From JAJPXC01 sp964520525 (GTDB lineage Bacteria > Bacteroidota > Bacteroidia > Bacteroidales > Muribaculaceae): 64,000 bases of DNA. This document shows positions 35,118 through 43,264 of this stretch, piece after piece. A program made the position numbers and the translations under genes. Each line of letters starts with the position of its first letter. Positions within the stretch are counted from its first letter, which is position 1. The stretch spans positions 4,874 through 68,873 of the forward strand of contig CAZFNR010000008.1 of assembly GCA_964520525.1 (NCBI GenBank), given 5' to 3'. The notes below the pieces were generated by a model. That model was not told the origin of the DNA, did no database searches, and saw nothing but the letters and a program-made list of their open reading frames with translations.

Positions 35118-35282
35118 GTGAAAACGTTGGTTCTAACCACACTGATATCTATCCTGATTTTAGGCTTGGCCGTGCTTGCGCTTGGGGTCAAAGTTTTTTT
35201 TGTGAAAGGGGGGCAGTTCCCATCGGGTCATGTCCATGATATCGAGACTCTGAAACGTCGACGCGGCAAAAATTTTGGTTAA
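35118..35282 (+). CDS. 54-aa single-span membrane protein
   Basis: GTG start at 35118 and TAA at 35280-35282. The product has a hydrophobic segment (about residues 4-23, LVLTTLISILILGLAVLALG) followed by KVFFVKGGQFPSGHVHDI and a basic C-terminus (LKRRRGKNFG). Similar 60-70-residue proteins with FVKGGKFPxxHI after one membrane span are common unannotated genes in Bacteroidota; many of them end in a Cys-containing tail that is missing here, so this copy is short. A consensus promoter precedes it and the OmpH-like gene follows after 47 nt. Role unknown. Confidence 0.7.
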   Translation: MKTLVLTTLISILILGLAVLALGVKVFFVKGGQFPSGHVHDIETLKRRRGKNFG

Positions 35283-35329
35283 AAGTGAATATAAAAATAT
35301 AATATAGTAATTAAAAACTATTGCTGAAA

Positions 35330-35938
35330 ATGAATTACTTAGCTTGCTCAGTCAAAGCTGTTTTAGTAGGGTTGGCCTTGACGGCCGTCTCATGCTCAGG
35401 CGACAAAGGCACAGCCCCCAAAGACGCTAAAACCCAGGCTGCCCCGGCCGAGGCAAAAGCCGACGCCACATCAATCAACATCCGTTATATCGATGGCGAC
35501 TCGATTGCCGAACACTATAACCTTGCGAAAGATTTCAAAGAGTTCTCACTGAGAACCTACAGCAACCTTGAGAACGCGCAGCGTTCGCGCGCCGCTGAGA
35601 TTCAGAAATTCGGCTCTGCCATCGAGGAAAAGATGCGTAGCAACGGCTATCTCTCCGAGGCCAGTTATAACGGTGATGTGCAGAAACTCAACAAGATGCA
35701 GTCAGACGCCCAAAACTATCTCGCCTCGCTGCAGCGCAAAGCCGAGACTGAGATGATGCAGCAGCAACAGCAGCTCAACGACTCGATACAGTCGTTTATC
35801 AACGACTACAACAAAAAGCATGGCTATGATGCCATACTGTTCCGCACGGCAGGCGTTTATTTCAATCCGGCTCTTGATATTACCAACGAGGTGATTGACG
35901 GCTTGAATGCTCGTTACACCAAGGTGAGTGACAAGTAA
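35330..35938 (+). CDS. OmpH/Skp-like lipoprotein chaperone
   Basis: A 202-aa protein with a lipoprotein signal (TAVSC, acylated Cys22). Residues about 45-195 show the OmpH/Skp pattern: IRYIDGDSIAEHYNLAKDF at the start, a long coiled-coil centre (QSDAQNYLASLQRKAETEMM then QQQQQLNDSIQSFI) and the C-terminal strand YDAILFRTAGVYFNPALDIT. Skp-family proteins hold outer-membrane proteins unfolded in the periplasm. The start at 35330 is preferred over an upstream TTG. Confidence 0.88.
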   Translation: MNYLACSVKAVLVGLALTAVSCSGDKGTAPKDAKTQAAPAEAKADATSINIRYIDGDSIAEHYNLAKDFKEFSLRTYSNLENAQRSRAAEIQKFGSAIEEKMRSNGYLSEASYNGDVQKLNKMQSDAQNYLASLQRKAETEMMQQQQQLNDSIQSFINDYNKKHGYDAILFRTAGVYFNPALDITNEVIDGLNARYTKVSDK

Positions 35939-36063
35939 CAGCCTCGCTGGCTGCTTCTCCGGCCGGGTCATTCACAACGTTTTATAATTCCCGGTTGTAC
36001 ATTGGAATTGAGCCTTATACTCCTGAGTGGGGTATCGACCGCAACTCTTAAATAAATCTCTAC

Positions 36064-36096
36064 AAAGAGGTTGTCCGCAAGGATAACCTCTTTTTT
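36064..36096 (+). terminator. Strong intrinsic terminator with GNRA loop
   Basis: 13-bp stem with one G-U pair (36064-36076 with 36081-36093), a GCAA tetraloop and a tail of six T in all. Confidence 0.85.
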
Positions 36097-36226
36097 GGTT
36101 TCATGAATCCGGGAAATGCCCCAACTTGGGCGATGGATTTTCGGGACTCGACAGGGGGTGGTGAAAATCCAAATTTTCTCTTGAAATTTTTCATGCGATT
36201 ATTTTCTTAAAAACCATTATATTTAC

Positions 36227-36257
36227 TTGAAATATAACAAATGTTTTTCTATATTTG
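36227..36257 (+). promoter_or_regulatory. Promoter of the Ntn hydrolase / pore-like operon
   Basis: TTG at 36227-36229 and TATATTTG at 36250-36257 with a 20-nt spacer; a good match to the Bacteroidota consensus. Confidence 0.7.
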
Positions 36258-36289
36258 CGGGATGTAGAAAACATATTGTCGGTAGCCTA

Positions 36290-36373
36290 ATGGGGCTCTC
36301 GCTATTCGCTGATGTCAAGTTGAATTTGATGAAGCTCCTTGAAGTTATCGAACCTTACATAAAACACCAATGA
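36290..36373 (+). CDS. Possible 27-aa leader peptide
   Basis: An ATG-started frame (MGLSLFADV to YIKHQ) lies wholly inside the predicted leader and ends in TGA overlapping the ATG of the Ntn hydrolase gene (ATGA). The arrangement suggests translational coupling, but the peptide resembles nothing known and may be chance. Confidence 0.3.
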   Translation: MGLSLFADVKLNLMKLLEVIEPYIKHQ

Positions 36374-37605
36374 CGATGAAAAAGCCAAATTACAAGACCA
36401 TTATCAAACTTTTGTTGCCTTTGGCCTGCTCGGCCTTTGCCGTAATGTTTGTCGCTTCGAGTTGCGACAGCGACGAAGTCGATACACCGGACCCGAAACC
36501 GACTTCCGAAAATCCGTCGATATTTATCAAAGACAAGGCGAAGTATGCGATGCTCCACTCCATGCACGACCTCGACGGCACGGGGAGGCTGTATGAGATA
36601 AACTACACCGCCGACTACAAACTCGACCAAGTGCTTGCGGCCCAAGTGCTTGACCAACGGCAATTGTTCGGGTACATATCAAGCATCCTTTTCGACAGCA
36701 TCCCGTCTAATGTCCCGGATGTGACGTTCGGCTCATGTTGCAGCGCTTTTGCCGCCCCCAATCCCGACAACGGCAACTGCCTCATGGGGCGCAACTATGA
36801 TTTCCGTCACTTTATAGTCCATGGCGCCGACACATCCTATCGAGAGACGTCAGCCATCATCGTGCACACGGCTCCCGCCGGCGACAAAAAGTCCATCTCT
36901 ATGGTTGACGGCTTGAACCTTAACTATGGTAGGGGATTCTACACCAATGACTCTACCGACCTCTCGCTGCTCATGGGTCTGCCTTACGCCGCGCTCGACG
37001 GCATCAACGAGGACGGATTCGCGATAGGTATTCTCGCCCTCAAAGAGAAGCAGACAAGGCAGGAGACCGGTAAGCCTAAGATAGGCAGCACGGTGGCAAT
37101 CAGAATGCTCCTTGACAGGGCTTCAGATGTGAAAAGCGCTCTGAACCTGCTGAATGGTTACGACATGGTCATGGAGGGACAGGGCAACAGCAACTACCAC
37201 TTCTTCATGGCTGATGCCGATGATAATTATGCCATCGTGGAGTACACCTTCGACAAGAACAAGGGTGAGACCACGCCACACGTCACCGCGATACTCAACG
37301 ACAACGATACCCTGCGCTGTGTCACGAACTTCTATGTAGACCCGATAATGGAAGGCACAAACGACGGGTGGGGCTCTTTGCACGGGAAAGACCGTTACTG
37401 GACGCTGAGGGACACCCTTGCCACCTACGACTATAAATTGACCGACATTCAGGCTTGGCAACTCCTTATGAGCGTCGCGCAGCCGCCTACGGCTGATTTC
37501 ACCTCGCAGACACAGTGGTCGGCGCTGTACAATCTTACCGAGAAGTCCATGCGTCTCGCCATCTTGCGCGAGTATGGCAGGGAATACAACTTTAAGGTGA
37601 AATGA
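36370..37605 (+). CDS. Choloylglycine-hydrolase-like Ntn hydrolase lipoprotein
   Basis: A 411-aa member of the linear amide C-N hydrolase (bile salt hydrolase / penicillin V acylase / C45) superfamily. It has a lipoprotein signal (ASSC, Cys32). The Ntn core starts at FGSCCSAF (residues 120-127); Cys124 before SAF is the likely nucleophile, exposed only if the N-terminal 123 residues are cleaved off. GNCLMGRNYDFR (about 135-146) is the family GRNxD motif, and the Asn of NLNYG lies downstream. The substrate may be a bile-acid amide, N-acyl amino acid or other amide. The export signal is unusual, since classical bile salt hydrolases are cytosolic or simply secreted. It shares a transcript with the pore-like lipoprotein downstream (68-nt gap). 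Confidence 0.85.
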   Translation: MTMKKPNYKTIIKLLLPLACSAFAVMFVASSCDSDEVDTPDPKPTSENPSIFIKDKAKYAMLHSMHDLDGTGRLYEINYTADYKLDQVLAAQVLDQRQLFGYISSILFDSIPSNVPDVTFGSCCSAFAAPNPDNGNCLMGRNYDFRHFIVHGADTSYRETSAIIVHTAPAGDKKSISMVDGLNLNYGRGFYTNDSTDLSLLMGLPYAALDGINEDGFAIGILALKEKQTRQETGKPKIGSTVAIRMLLDRASDVKSALNLLNGYDMVMEGQGNSNYHFFMADADDNYAIVEYTFDKNKGETTPHVTAILNDNDTLRCVTNFYVDPIMEGTNDGWGSLHGKDRYWTLRDTLATYDYKLTDIQAWQLLMSVAQPPTADFTSQTQWSALYNLTEKSMRLAILREYGREYNFKVK

Positions 37606-37673
37606 TGCCCCGCCTGGCGTTCGCACGACATTGACTGACGATATGACTTCATGACCCCCAAAATCATATAGAC

Positions 37674-39221
37674 ATGAAAAAGAAAATAGTATTGGACTTC
37701 TTATTCCGCACCGTGTTAGTTGCGATGGTCGCTGTTTCGTTCGTGGCGTGCAGTGACGACGACCCGGAAGTGTCGCAGGAAGGCGACCCCGACATCGAGG
37801 TTGAAAATGAGCCGACGGCGGATGTAGTGACTACTCATATCGACCGCACGGCATATCTCGTAGACGGCCTGTTTGCGACAAGTAGCGAACGCGCGATGAT
37901 AGGCAACTTTTTGGCCCGTTACAACCGCACAGTCCCGTTCAGCGACCTTAAGACTGTTGTCGCGGGTGACGCAGTCGCTTTCGAGGCGACTTCCCTCAAC
38001 GGACTGTTGAGCGACGACGCAAAGGCGAGCGTCATCAAAAGCGCGTACAATCAAGGCGCCGTGCTGCTCATGAGCGGCGGACAATCCTCCGACTTCGCCC
38101 GGCTGTGTGGAGCACTGGGCTGCTACAACCCCTATGAGGACGCGGCTAACGAGGCCCTCGCCGATGGCGAGAAGCCTTTGTGGGTGCTGTCGGGTGAACT
38201 GCCGAGCGCAAACGGCATCTATGCCATGCTCTCGCCATACATACCCGCCGACGAGGAGGTGACAATCACCACAATAGAGGACGGCGAAGAGGTGGACGAT
38301 GACGACTCGGAGGCTCCGAATTTCACGGTGGCAGAACCCGGCTTCATGTCAGACTACCGAAAGGGACAGCTCTGCGAGCAGGTTGCAATTGGCATCAATA
38401 AGGGTCTTGCGCCCAAATCAGCGTCTAATGTTGACCAGAAAGAGCTGACAGACCTGATGAGCGCCACGAAATTGTATCTATCAGGGACGAGGTCATGGCA
38501 GAAAGACAGCAAAAGCCAAAAAAGGACTGCGAGCTTTTGCATTGAGCTGGATATATGGAATGCCTATAGCGAGTCTGAGAAAGAGCAGTATTACCTTGTC
38601 CACCAAGAGATGACTTACGCTTTCGGTGAATACTGCATCGGGTCTTTCCACAATGGAGCATGGAAGGAATACGGACGCTATGGGAAATATTATGAAACGA
38701 CATTCCGCAACACCGACAAGCCTGAAGCCGTCAAATTCCACCGATTGTCGCCCTACACCACCCAGATGTCAACGACCTATACCTCAACAGTAGCGCTGAA
38801 TCTTGGCGGCAACGTATCTCTGAAAGATGCGGGCGTGACTGCCGGGCTGAACATCTCGCACAGTGAGACTTATACCGTTGAGGATGTGTACGTCACTAAC
38901 AACAGCGTGGCCTCCTCCCAGCTGTCAAAGGCGTCGTGGACGTTTGATATGCGTGACGCGTCGGGTTACTACAACTGGAAGGCGCATGGATTCACTGACT
39001 TCAAACCTTGTAGCGCATCGGCGAGAAGTACGTTTGTCTGCGGAACTGACTACATCCTTTCCGTGCCGCAGGGCACTCCAAACAAATGGGAGCTGGAATC
39101 AGTGTTAACCACCCGCCTCGTAAGTTGCTATTCAGCTTTTGGCAAAGTGAAAACCAAATATTATGACAATGCCAAAACAAAAACCATCTCGTTTGTCATG
39201 CCCGAAGTGCCTGTAAAATAG
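37674..39221 (+). CDS. Lipoprotein with leukocidin/hemolysin-like C-terminal domain
   Basis: A 515-aa protein with a lipoprotein signal (FVAC, Cys26) and an acidic linker. Residues about 50-215 form an unrecognised alpha/beta domain (LVDGLFATSSERAM and AVLLMSGGQSSDFARLCG). Residues about 260-515 resemble beta-barrel pore-forming toxins of the leukocidin/hemolysin family: an early strand-rich sandwich, LSPYTTQMSTTY (358-369), then an amphipathic Gly-rich hairpin (TVALNLGGNVSL / GVTAGLNISHSETY, 372-400) in the stem position, then VYVTNNS and SWTFDMRD. The family call rests on pattern, not a search. If right, it is a surface-tethered or released pore former. Alternatively it is another beta-sandwich adhesin. 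Confidence 0.6.
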   Translation: MKKKIVLDFLFRTVLVAMVAVSFVACSDDDPEVSQEGDPDIEVENEPTADVVTTHIDRTAYLVDGLFATSSERAMIGNFLARYNRTVPFSDLKTVVAGDAVAFEATSLNGLLSDDAKASVIKSAYNQGAVLLMSGGQSSDFARLCGALGCYNPYEDAANEALADGEKPLWVLSGELPSANGIYAMLSPYIPADEEVTITTIEDGEEVDDDDSEAPNFTVAEPGFMSDYRKGQLCEQVAIGINKGLAPKSASNVDQKELTDLMSATKLYLSGTRSWQKDSKSQKRTASFCIELDIWNAYSESEKEQYYLVHQEMTYAFGEYCIGSFHNGAWKEYGRYGKYYETTFRNTDKPEAVKFHRLSPYTTQMSTTYTSTVALNLGGNVSLKDAGVTAGLNISHSETYTVEDVYVTNNSVASSQLSKASWTFDMRDASGYYNWKAHGFTDFKPCSASARSTFVCGTDYILSVPQGTPNKWELESVLTTRLVSCYSAFGKVKTKYYDNAKTKTISFVMPEVPVK

Positions 39222-39247
39222 GCCAAAATACACATAAACCGTATTAT

Positions 39248-39291
39248 GGAAGTGTGCCAAAATGTGAAGTGATGGCACACTTCCTTTTTTT
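39248..39291 (+). terminator. Strong terminator after the pore-like gene
   Basis: Perfect 12-bp stem (39248-39259 with 39273-39284), 13-nt loop and seven T. Confidence 0.9.
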
Positions 39292-39328
39292 GCGCGTCGC
39301 TTCCGTTCGCATCCCTTTTTCAAGCCAT

Positions 39329-39437
39329 AACTGCGGCCATGGCGCGAGGGTCACACCTCTTCCCATCCCGAACAGAGAAGTTAAGCCTCGCCGCGCCGAT
39401 GGTGCTGCGAAAGCGGGAGGGTAGGTCGCCGCCACCT
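39329..39437 (+). rRNA. rrf: 5S ribosomal RNA (orphan copy)
   Basis: The highly conserved 5S core CCCGAACAGAGAAGTTAAGC is at 39367-39386, preceded by ACCTCTTCCCAT and followed by GCCGATGGTGCTGCG and GGGAGGGTAGGTCGCCGCC, in correct order and spacing for a Bacteroidales 5S of about 110 nt. Helix I can pair 39333-39337 with 39428-39432, shorter than usual. It starts only about 37 nt after a strong terminator, and no promoter or rRNA operon is visible, so expression is doubtful. Confidence 0.85.
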
Positions 39438-39508
39438 TCAGAGTGAAGCCCCGGAGCACTCGGCGCACTCGTAGTTCTCCTGGAGAATCCGCTGACCCCT
39501 AAAAGTTA

Positions 39509-39540
39509 CCCCGGCAATGGCAGGTTGGCCATGGCCGGGG
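39509..39540 (-). terminator. GC-rich hairpin downstream of the 982-aa lipoprotein gene
   Basis: 7+5 bp stem with one mismatch (39509-39521 with 39528-39540) and a 6-nt loop; on the minus strand it is followed by TAACTTTTAG. It is a plausible end of the giant-protein transcript. Confidence 0.45.
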
Positions 39541-39568
39541 GATAGTAGCGAGCTGCGGAAGGCTCAAG

Positions 39569-42517
39569 TTATTCTACATGTTCTAAATCGTTTCCTCTGC
39601 AGTAGTACTCTATTTCGTCGAAGGCGGTGTAGCCTGTGATGCGTTTGGTCTCTCCCAAATTGCCATTACTGTCTTTTGTGGTAGTGTCAACATAATAGTA
39701 CCATCCATAACCGTTTACATCCGGACAATACCCCACCATCCATGCACCTTCATTCTGTCGTTGGATGTCATTTTTTATAGGCTCACAACCATAGCCCGAT
39801 GTGATGCCGATGTGCATTGTGGAGAGTGTCGTTTCATAATCGTCCTTCTCCGCTTTTGAAACATGAGAATAGCCGGGTAGGAGGCCAAGCAGTTGAACCT
39901 CAATTTGGGTGTTTGAAGACGGTGCCTCTTTGGAATAGTTGAAGTCTTTTATCGACGCTACTTTGGGCATACTTGTAAGAAGATATAAGTATTTGCTCTC
40001 TATCACGCCTGCCGACATCTTCAATATGTAAGGGCCAAGTGTCTGGGTTTTCTTGTTGGGCTTAGTTACGATGAACTTGACAGCGATGTTTTCGTATGCG
40101 CCATATTCATTGACACCGTTTACTTCAAATTGCAATGGGACATTCATGACATCGCCTAAGCCCGGACTGACAAGAGCTGCGCCATCATTGAAATCATTGG
40201 TGAGGAAAGGCATGTGCAAGTCGGTGAGTGTCAGCCCTTCATTAAATTCTCTTGAGAATATTGTTGGCTTGGAAAAACCGATACAATGCTCAAGCGCATT
40301 TCCCTTCCCCATATCATAGGCAGGCACTGCATAAAAATCACCTGCCATAATGCCGCCCGGAAGTGTAAACTCATATTGCCTTTCATTGGGATAGCGATAA
40401 TCGAAAGAGCGGGATGAAGTGCTTTCTATTTTTCCCAAGTATTCTCCGGCCTTCCATTCCACCGGCTCTCCATCTTTTATCACATATCCATCATCTTTCT
40501 TATAAATGAGCAGGAAAGGGTCGCTGACGGGCTTCTCCGAGAAAGGCTTGTTTTGGAGTGAAACGGTGGCAAAGAATGCAGTTGTGGTGTCGGTGGTATT
40601 GAGCCAGTTAGTCTTGACGGAGGTGGTCAGTTGCGGCCAGTCGTAAATAAGTTTTTGCCAGGATATAGGTTTCTCTGCCGCCCACGAGCCTAAGGTCATG
40701 TCGGTAGCTTGTAAATCCAATGAAACGTCGGCATGGGGGCGTATGCTGAATGTGTAGGTATCGTAGCCTGCCCCATATCGAAGGTTGTAGATGTCATATA
40801 AGTTCCCCACTGGCTGTTTCTCGCTTGGCATCTTGAAGTCAGAGTATGCGGTATTACTCTTCCATGTGCTTGCGGCTCGTCCGGAGAGCTCGAGGCCAAA
40901 GTTCACGATTAGCGTCTCATAGACACCCAACCCCAATTGGAGGTCAGGAATAAGCGAAACGCCAAGTGTGGTTGTCTGGTCGCCCGTATTTTTCGGCTTC
41001 CCGTCACTAACATCTTTTAAAAATTCATCGCCCCCGGGAATGTCAATCGTCCTGAATTTATCCAGTCCTTCTCTCCGGGAGTCAAATTCCAATCCGCCAA
41101 TCTTTATAGTGTATTTGTTATAGAATCCTGAAGCCGGGATGTTCTTGACAGACGCGTCGAGCTCTAAAGACAGAGCTCCACCCAGATTAATGCTGCATAA
41201 TACAGGCCCCAATAAGATTTTGGCTACACTTAAACTTTCAGGGTGGAAAATAGCAGTGGCACTTTTTTGTGTTGATAGTATCGGTATCTTAATTTTGGCC
41301 CCGATATTTCCGAGTTCCCAAAGTCCACTATAAAATTCTATCCACGACTGAAGGGAGACTTTAGCATAATCAGGGCCTTCCTCGCGGTTTTCAGAAAATA
41401 AACTTTTTATATGGATATGACCGTCGATTTTGATGTACAAATTGACGGTTGAGCCGATATAAAAGTCGCCGGTGACTTCTGAACATTCGAGGATTGTTTT
41501 GAATTTTTCATATTTATCAAGTTTATCCAATCCAAACATATTTTTAAATTTGGAGTATTTACCTTTGACTTTTTCTATATTTTCCGAAAATTGCTTCCAG
41601 TGATTGTACTTAAATTTGGAGAATGTAGTAACGGCGTTCTTTTTGCCTAATAATTTGTTCAATTTTTCAGAAAGCCTAAGAAAAATAAGTTCCCGTTCTA
41701 CCTCTGTTGAACTGTTGAACCATTTCTCAAAATTCTCTATATCTTTAAACCTATCATCCAATTCCTCTACGGCATCCATCATGATAGGCGAAGTCATAAT
41801 CATTTGATTCATCAACAAGCTGGGCGATTCGCCTTTCCCCGCTCCATATTCAAACCCTAAGCTTATGGTGGGTTCCGCTGTCGTCTTGCTCGCGTCGCCA
41901 TTAACTTCGTCATCATCTTCTTCGACAACTGTCCGCGCTCCCATCTTCTTCTTTACCGGTCGGAGCGCGATGGTGTGATTGCCATAATCGTCGCTCAGAG
42001 AGGCATCTACTTCGGGAACGGTGTCGAATACGAGATATGCGCTATAGTCCACGTCAAGCCTGTCGTACACCTCTTTGAGACTTACCAAGTGGGCTTTGAC
42101 GATGTAGCCGCTGCCCGACTTTTCGATAACGTCAACCTTGTGGTTGAGACCTTCGGTGAAGATGTCGATCTGGTCGGTGGTGATGTAGCCGCCTTTCTGT
42201 GGTATCCATTTCGAGGGAGTGTCGCCGGCGAGTGTGTATTCCACTGTGTGTGCGGTGGTGTCTGTCTTCACATTGCTTATGTAGGTGCGCGACGGTTCTT
42301 GATAATAGACTGTGCCTTCGGCGAACTGGTAGGTGATGGTGAAGATGCTGTCGCTGATGGTTATGGGAGAAGTGAATCCATCGCCGTTTTCCACCACATC
42401 GCCGCTATAACCTTCCGGGTCTTCCAGATAGAGTGTGCATCCAGCAAGGAAGATAAGCAGAAAGCTGAGACTGAGGAGCTTCGAAATGTTCTTCATTATC
42501 GTATTTCGTGATTTCAT
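39569..42517 (-). CDS. Large lipoprotein of the giant-protein locus
   Basis: A 982-aa lipoprotein (FLAGC, Cys27). An Ig-like beta start (about 45-190) is followed by a linker with VEEDDDEVNG. A Lys/Phe-rich probably helical stretch (about 230-380) is encoded by DNA much richer in A and T than its surroundings. The centre (about 400-620) is long beta strands with alternating pattern (LGGALSLELDASVKN, LQLGLGVYETLIVNFGLELS), and the end is a set of beta domains finishing in GYGWYYYVDTTT and ITGYTAFDEIEYYC. No known family is recognised. It is the last gene of the minus-strand block, 31 nt after the 227-aa lipoprotein gene. ATG 42517 or 42496 may be the start. Confidence 0.8.
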   Translation of the reverse strand: MKSRNTIMKNISKLLSLSFLLIFLAGCTLYLEDPEGYSGDVVENGDGFTSPITISDSIFTITYQFAEGTVYYQEPSRTYISNVKTDTTAHTVEYTLAGDTPSKWIPQKGGYITTDQIDIFTEGLNHKVDVIEKSGSGYIVKAHLVSLKEVYDRLDVDYSAYLVFDTVPEVDASLSDDYGNHTIALRPVKKKMGARTVVEEDDDEVNGDASKTTAEPTISLGFEYGAGKGESPSLLMNQMIMTSPIMMDAVEELDDRFKDIENFEKWFNSSTEVERELIFLRLSEKLNKLLGKKNAVTTFSKFKYNHWKQFSENIEKVKGKYSKFKNMFGLDKLDKYEKFKTILECSEVTGDFYIGSTVNLYIKIDGHIHIKSLFSENREEGPDYAKVSLQSWIEFYSGLWELGNIGAKIKIPILSTQKSATAIFHPESLSVAKILLGPVLCSINLGGALSLELDASVKNIPASGFYNKYTIKIGGLEFDSRREGLDKFRTIDIPGGDEFLKDVSDGKPKNTGDQTTTLGVSLIPDLQLGLGVYETLIVNFGLELSGRAASTWKSNTAYSDFKMPSEKQPVGNLYDIYNLRYGAGYDTYTFSIRPHADVSLDLQATDMTLGSWAAEKPISWQKLIYDWPQLTTSVKTNWLNTTDTTTAFFATVSLQNKPFSEKPVSDPFLLIYKKDDGYVIKDGEPVEWKAGEYLGKIESTSSRSFDYRYPNERQYEFTLPGGIMAGDFYAVPAYDMGKGNALEHCIGFSKPTIFSREFNEGLTLTDLHMPFLTNDFNDGAALVSPGLGDVMNVPLQFEVNGVNEYGAYENIAVKFIVTKPNKKTQTLGPYILKMSAGVIESKYLYLLTSMPKVASIKDFNYSKEAPSSNTQIEVQLLGLLPGYSHVSKAEKDDYETTLSTMHIGITSGYGCEPIKNDIQRQNEGAWMVGYCPDVNGYGWYYYVDTTTKDSNGNLGETKRITGYTAFDEIEYYCRGNDLEHVE

Positions 42518-42548
42518 CGTCGTTTTCTTTTAATGATGGAGTGATGGA

Positions 42549-43232
42549 TTAGAAAGTGATGCTGTAGAGGCTCGATAGTGTGCCGTAAGCCTCAAGGGCT
42601 GTGAAAGGAGGCCGCTGTGAGGCGGTATAGAGACGGTGGCGGCTCTTGTCGTAACATCTGAAGAGTACGTTGCCCACATCAGTGTCGGCAAACGACCACA
42701 AGCGCATCTCGGCGTAATTGATTCCATGTGCGCTTTTCATGTGTGCCATGCCGGCGAACTCATTCCGCACGAACGCTGCAACCTGCTGAGTCGCTGTGTC
42801 TAACGGTGCGCCGCCGATGGTGATATCAGCGTAGATGACCATGTCAGACTGGCCTTCACGACTCAAGTCTATATCATACCATCGGTCAATCACCACCACA
42901 TGGAGGGTGTCGCACAACGACCCGCCGTCACCGAGAACAACGATGTCGGAGGTGCCTGCAGCCTTGGCGAAAACGGAGTCGTTACGGATGACCACCAGCG
43001 AATCTTCAGCGTCGATGTGAGTCCAATACACAGCTGTGTTACTGATATTGTCGGGAGTGAAGTTGACGCTGAGTCCATAGCTGTCGCCCACCATAAGACA
43101 TACGGTGTCTTGCTCCACCTTCATTTGGATATCGTCAGGCATGACTTCCTCAGTCTCGAAGGTGTAGAAGTCTCCGCACGAGACTAACATCGCGACGGCG
43201 AAAAATGTAAGAATATTGAGTAGGTGCTTCAT
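42549..43232 (-). CDS. Lipoprotein with Ig-like and AF-ECRG-type module
   Basis: A 227-aa lipoprotein (LVSC, Cys19). Residues about 35-115 look like a bacterial Ig-like (BIG2) domain (VCLMVGDSYGLSVNFTPDN, FAKAAGTSDIVV). Residues about 125-227 are a second beta module (MVIYADITI, VAAFVRNEFAG, FRCYDKSRHRLYTA) that matches the last module before the sorting tail of the 979-aa protein at the start of this locus. It is probably anchored at the cell surface or periplasmic face as a partner of the neighbouring large proteins. Confidence 0.8.
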   Translation of the reverse strand: MKHLLNILTFFAVAMLVSCGDFYTFETEEVMPDDIQMKVEQDTVCLMVGDSYGLSVNFTPDNISNTAVYWTHIDAEDSLVVIRNDSVFAKAAGTSDIVVLGDGGSLCDTLHVVVIDRWYDIDLSREGQSDMVIYADITIGGAPLDTATQQVAAFVRNEFAGMAHMKSAHGINYAEMRLWSFADTDVGNVLFRCYDKSRHRLYTASQRPPFTALEAYGTLSSLYSITF

Positions 43233-43264
43233 GCTTTAATCATATGATGGGTTGGAGATTCGGG

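Larger units (their letters stand above)
35939..36369 (+). other. 431-nt intergenic region: terminator, promoter and leader
   Basis: No confident gene. After the OmpH-like stop there is a weak 5-bp hairpin (35939-35953), then a strong terminator at 36064-36096. The stretch 36100-36225 shows nothing clear. A promoter lies at 36227-36257, followed by a leader of about 105 nt that holds a 27-codon frame (36290-36373) overlapping the next start codon. Confidence 0.6.
39222..39568. other. Convergent region with terminators and an orphan 5S rRNA
   Basis: Holds the terminator of the pore-like gene (39248-39291), a lone 5S rRNA (about 39329-39437), and downstream a GC-rich hairpin (39509-39540) near the end of the minus-strand lipoprotein gene. 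No 16S, 23S or tRNA sequence is present. Confidence 0.8.

Noticed and set aside
36103..36210. 35-codon frame starting MNPGNAPTW
   Set aside because: It lies between a strong terminator and the next promoter, so would not be transcribed from either side.
39437..39568. Remnant of 23S rRNA or a tRNA next to the 5S gene
   Set aside because: No conserved 23S segment, cloverleaf or TTCRANYC-type loop could be recognised.
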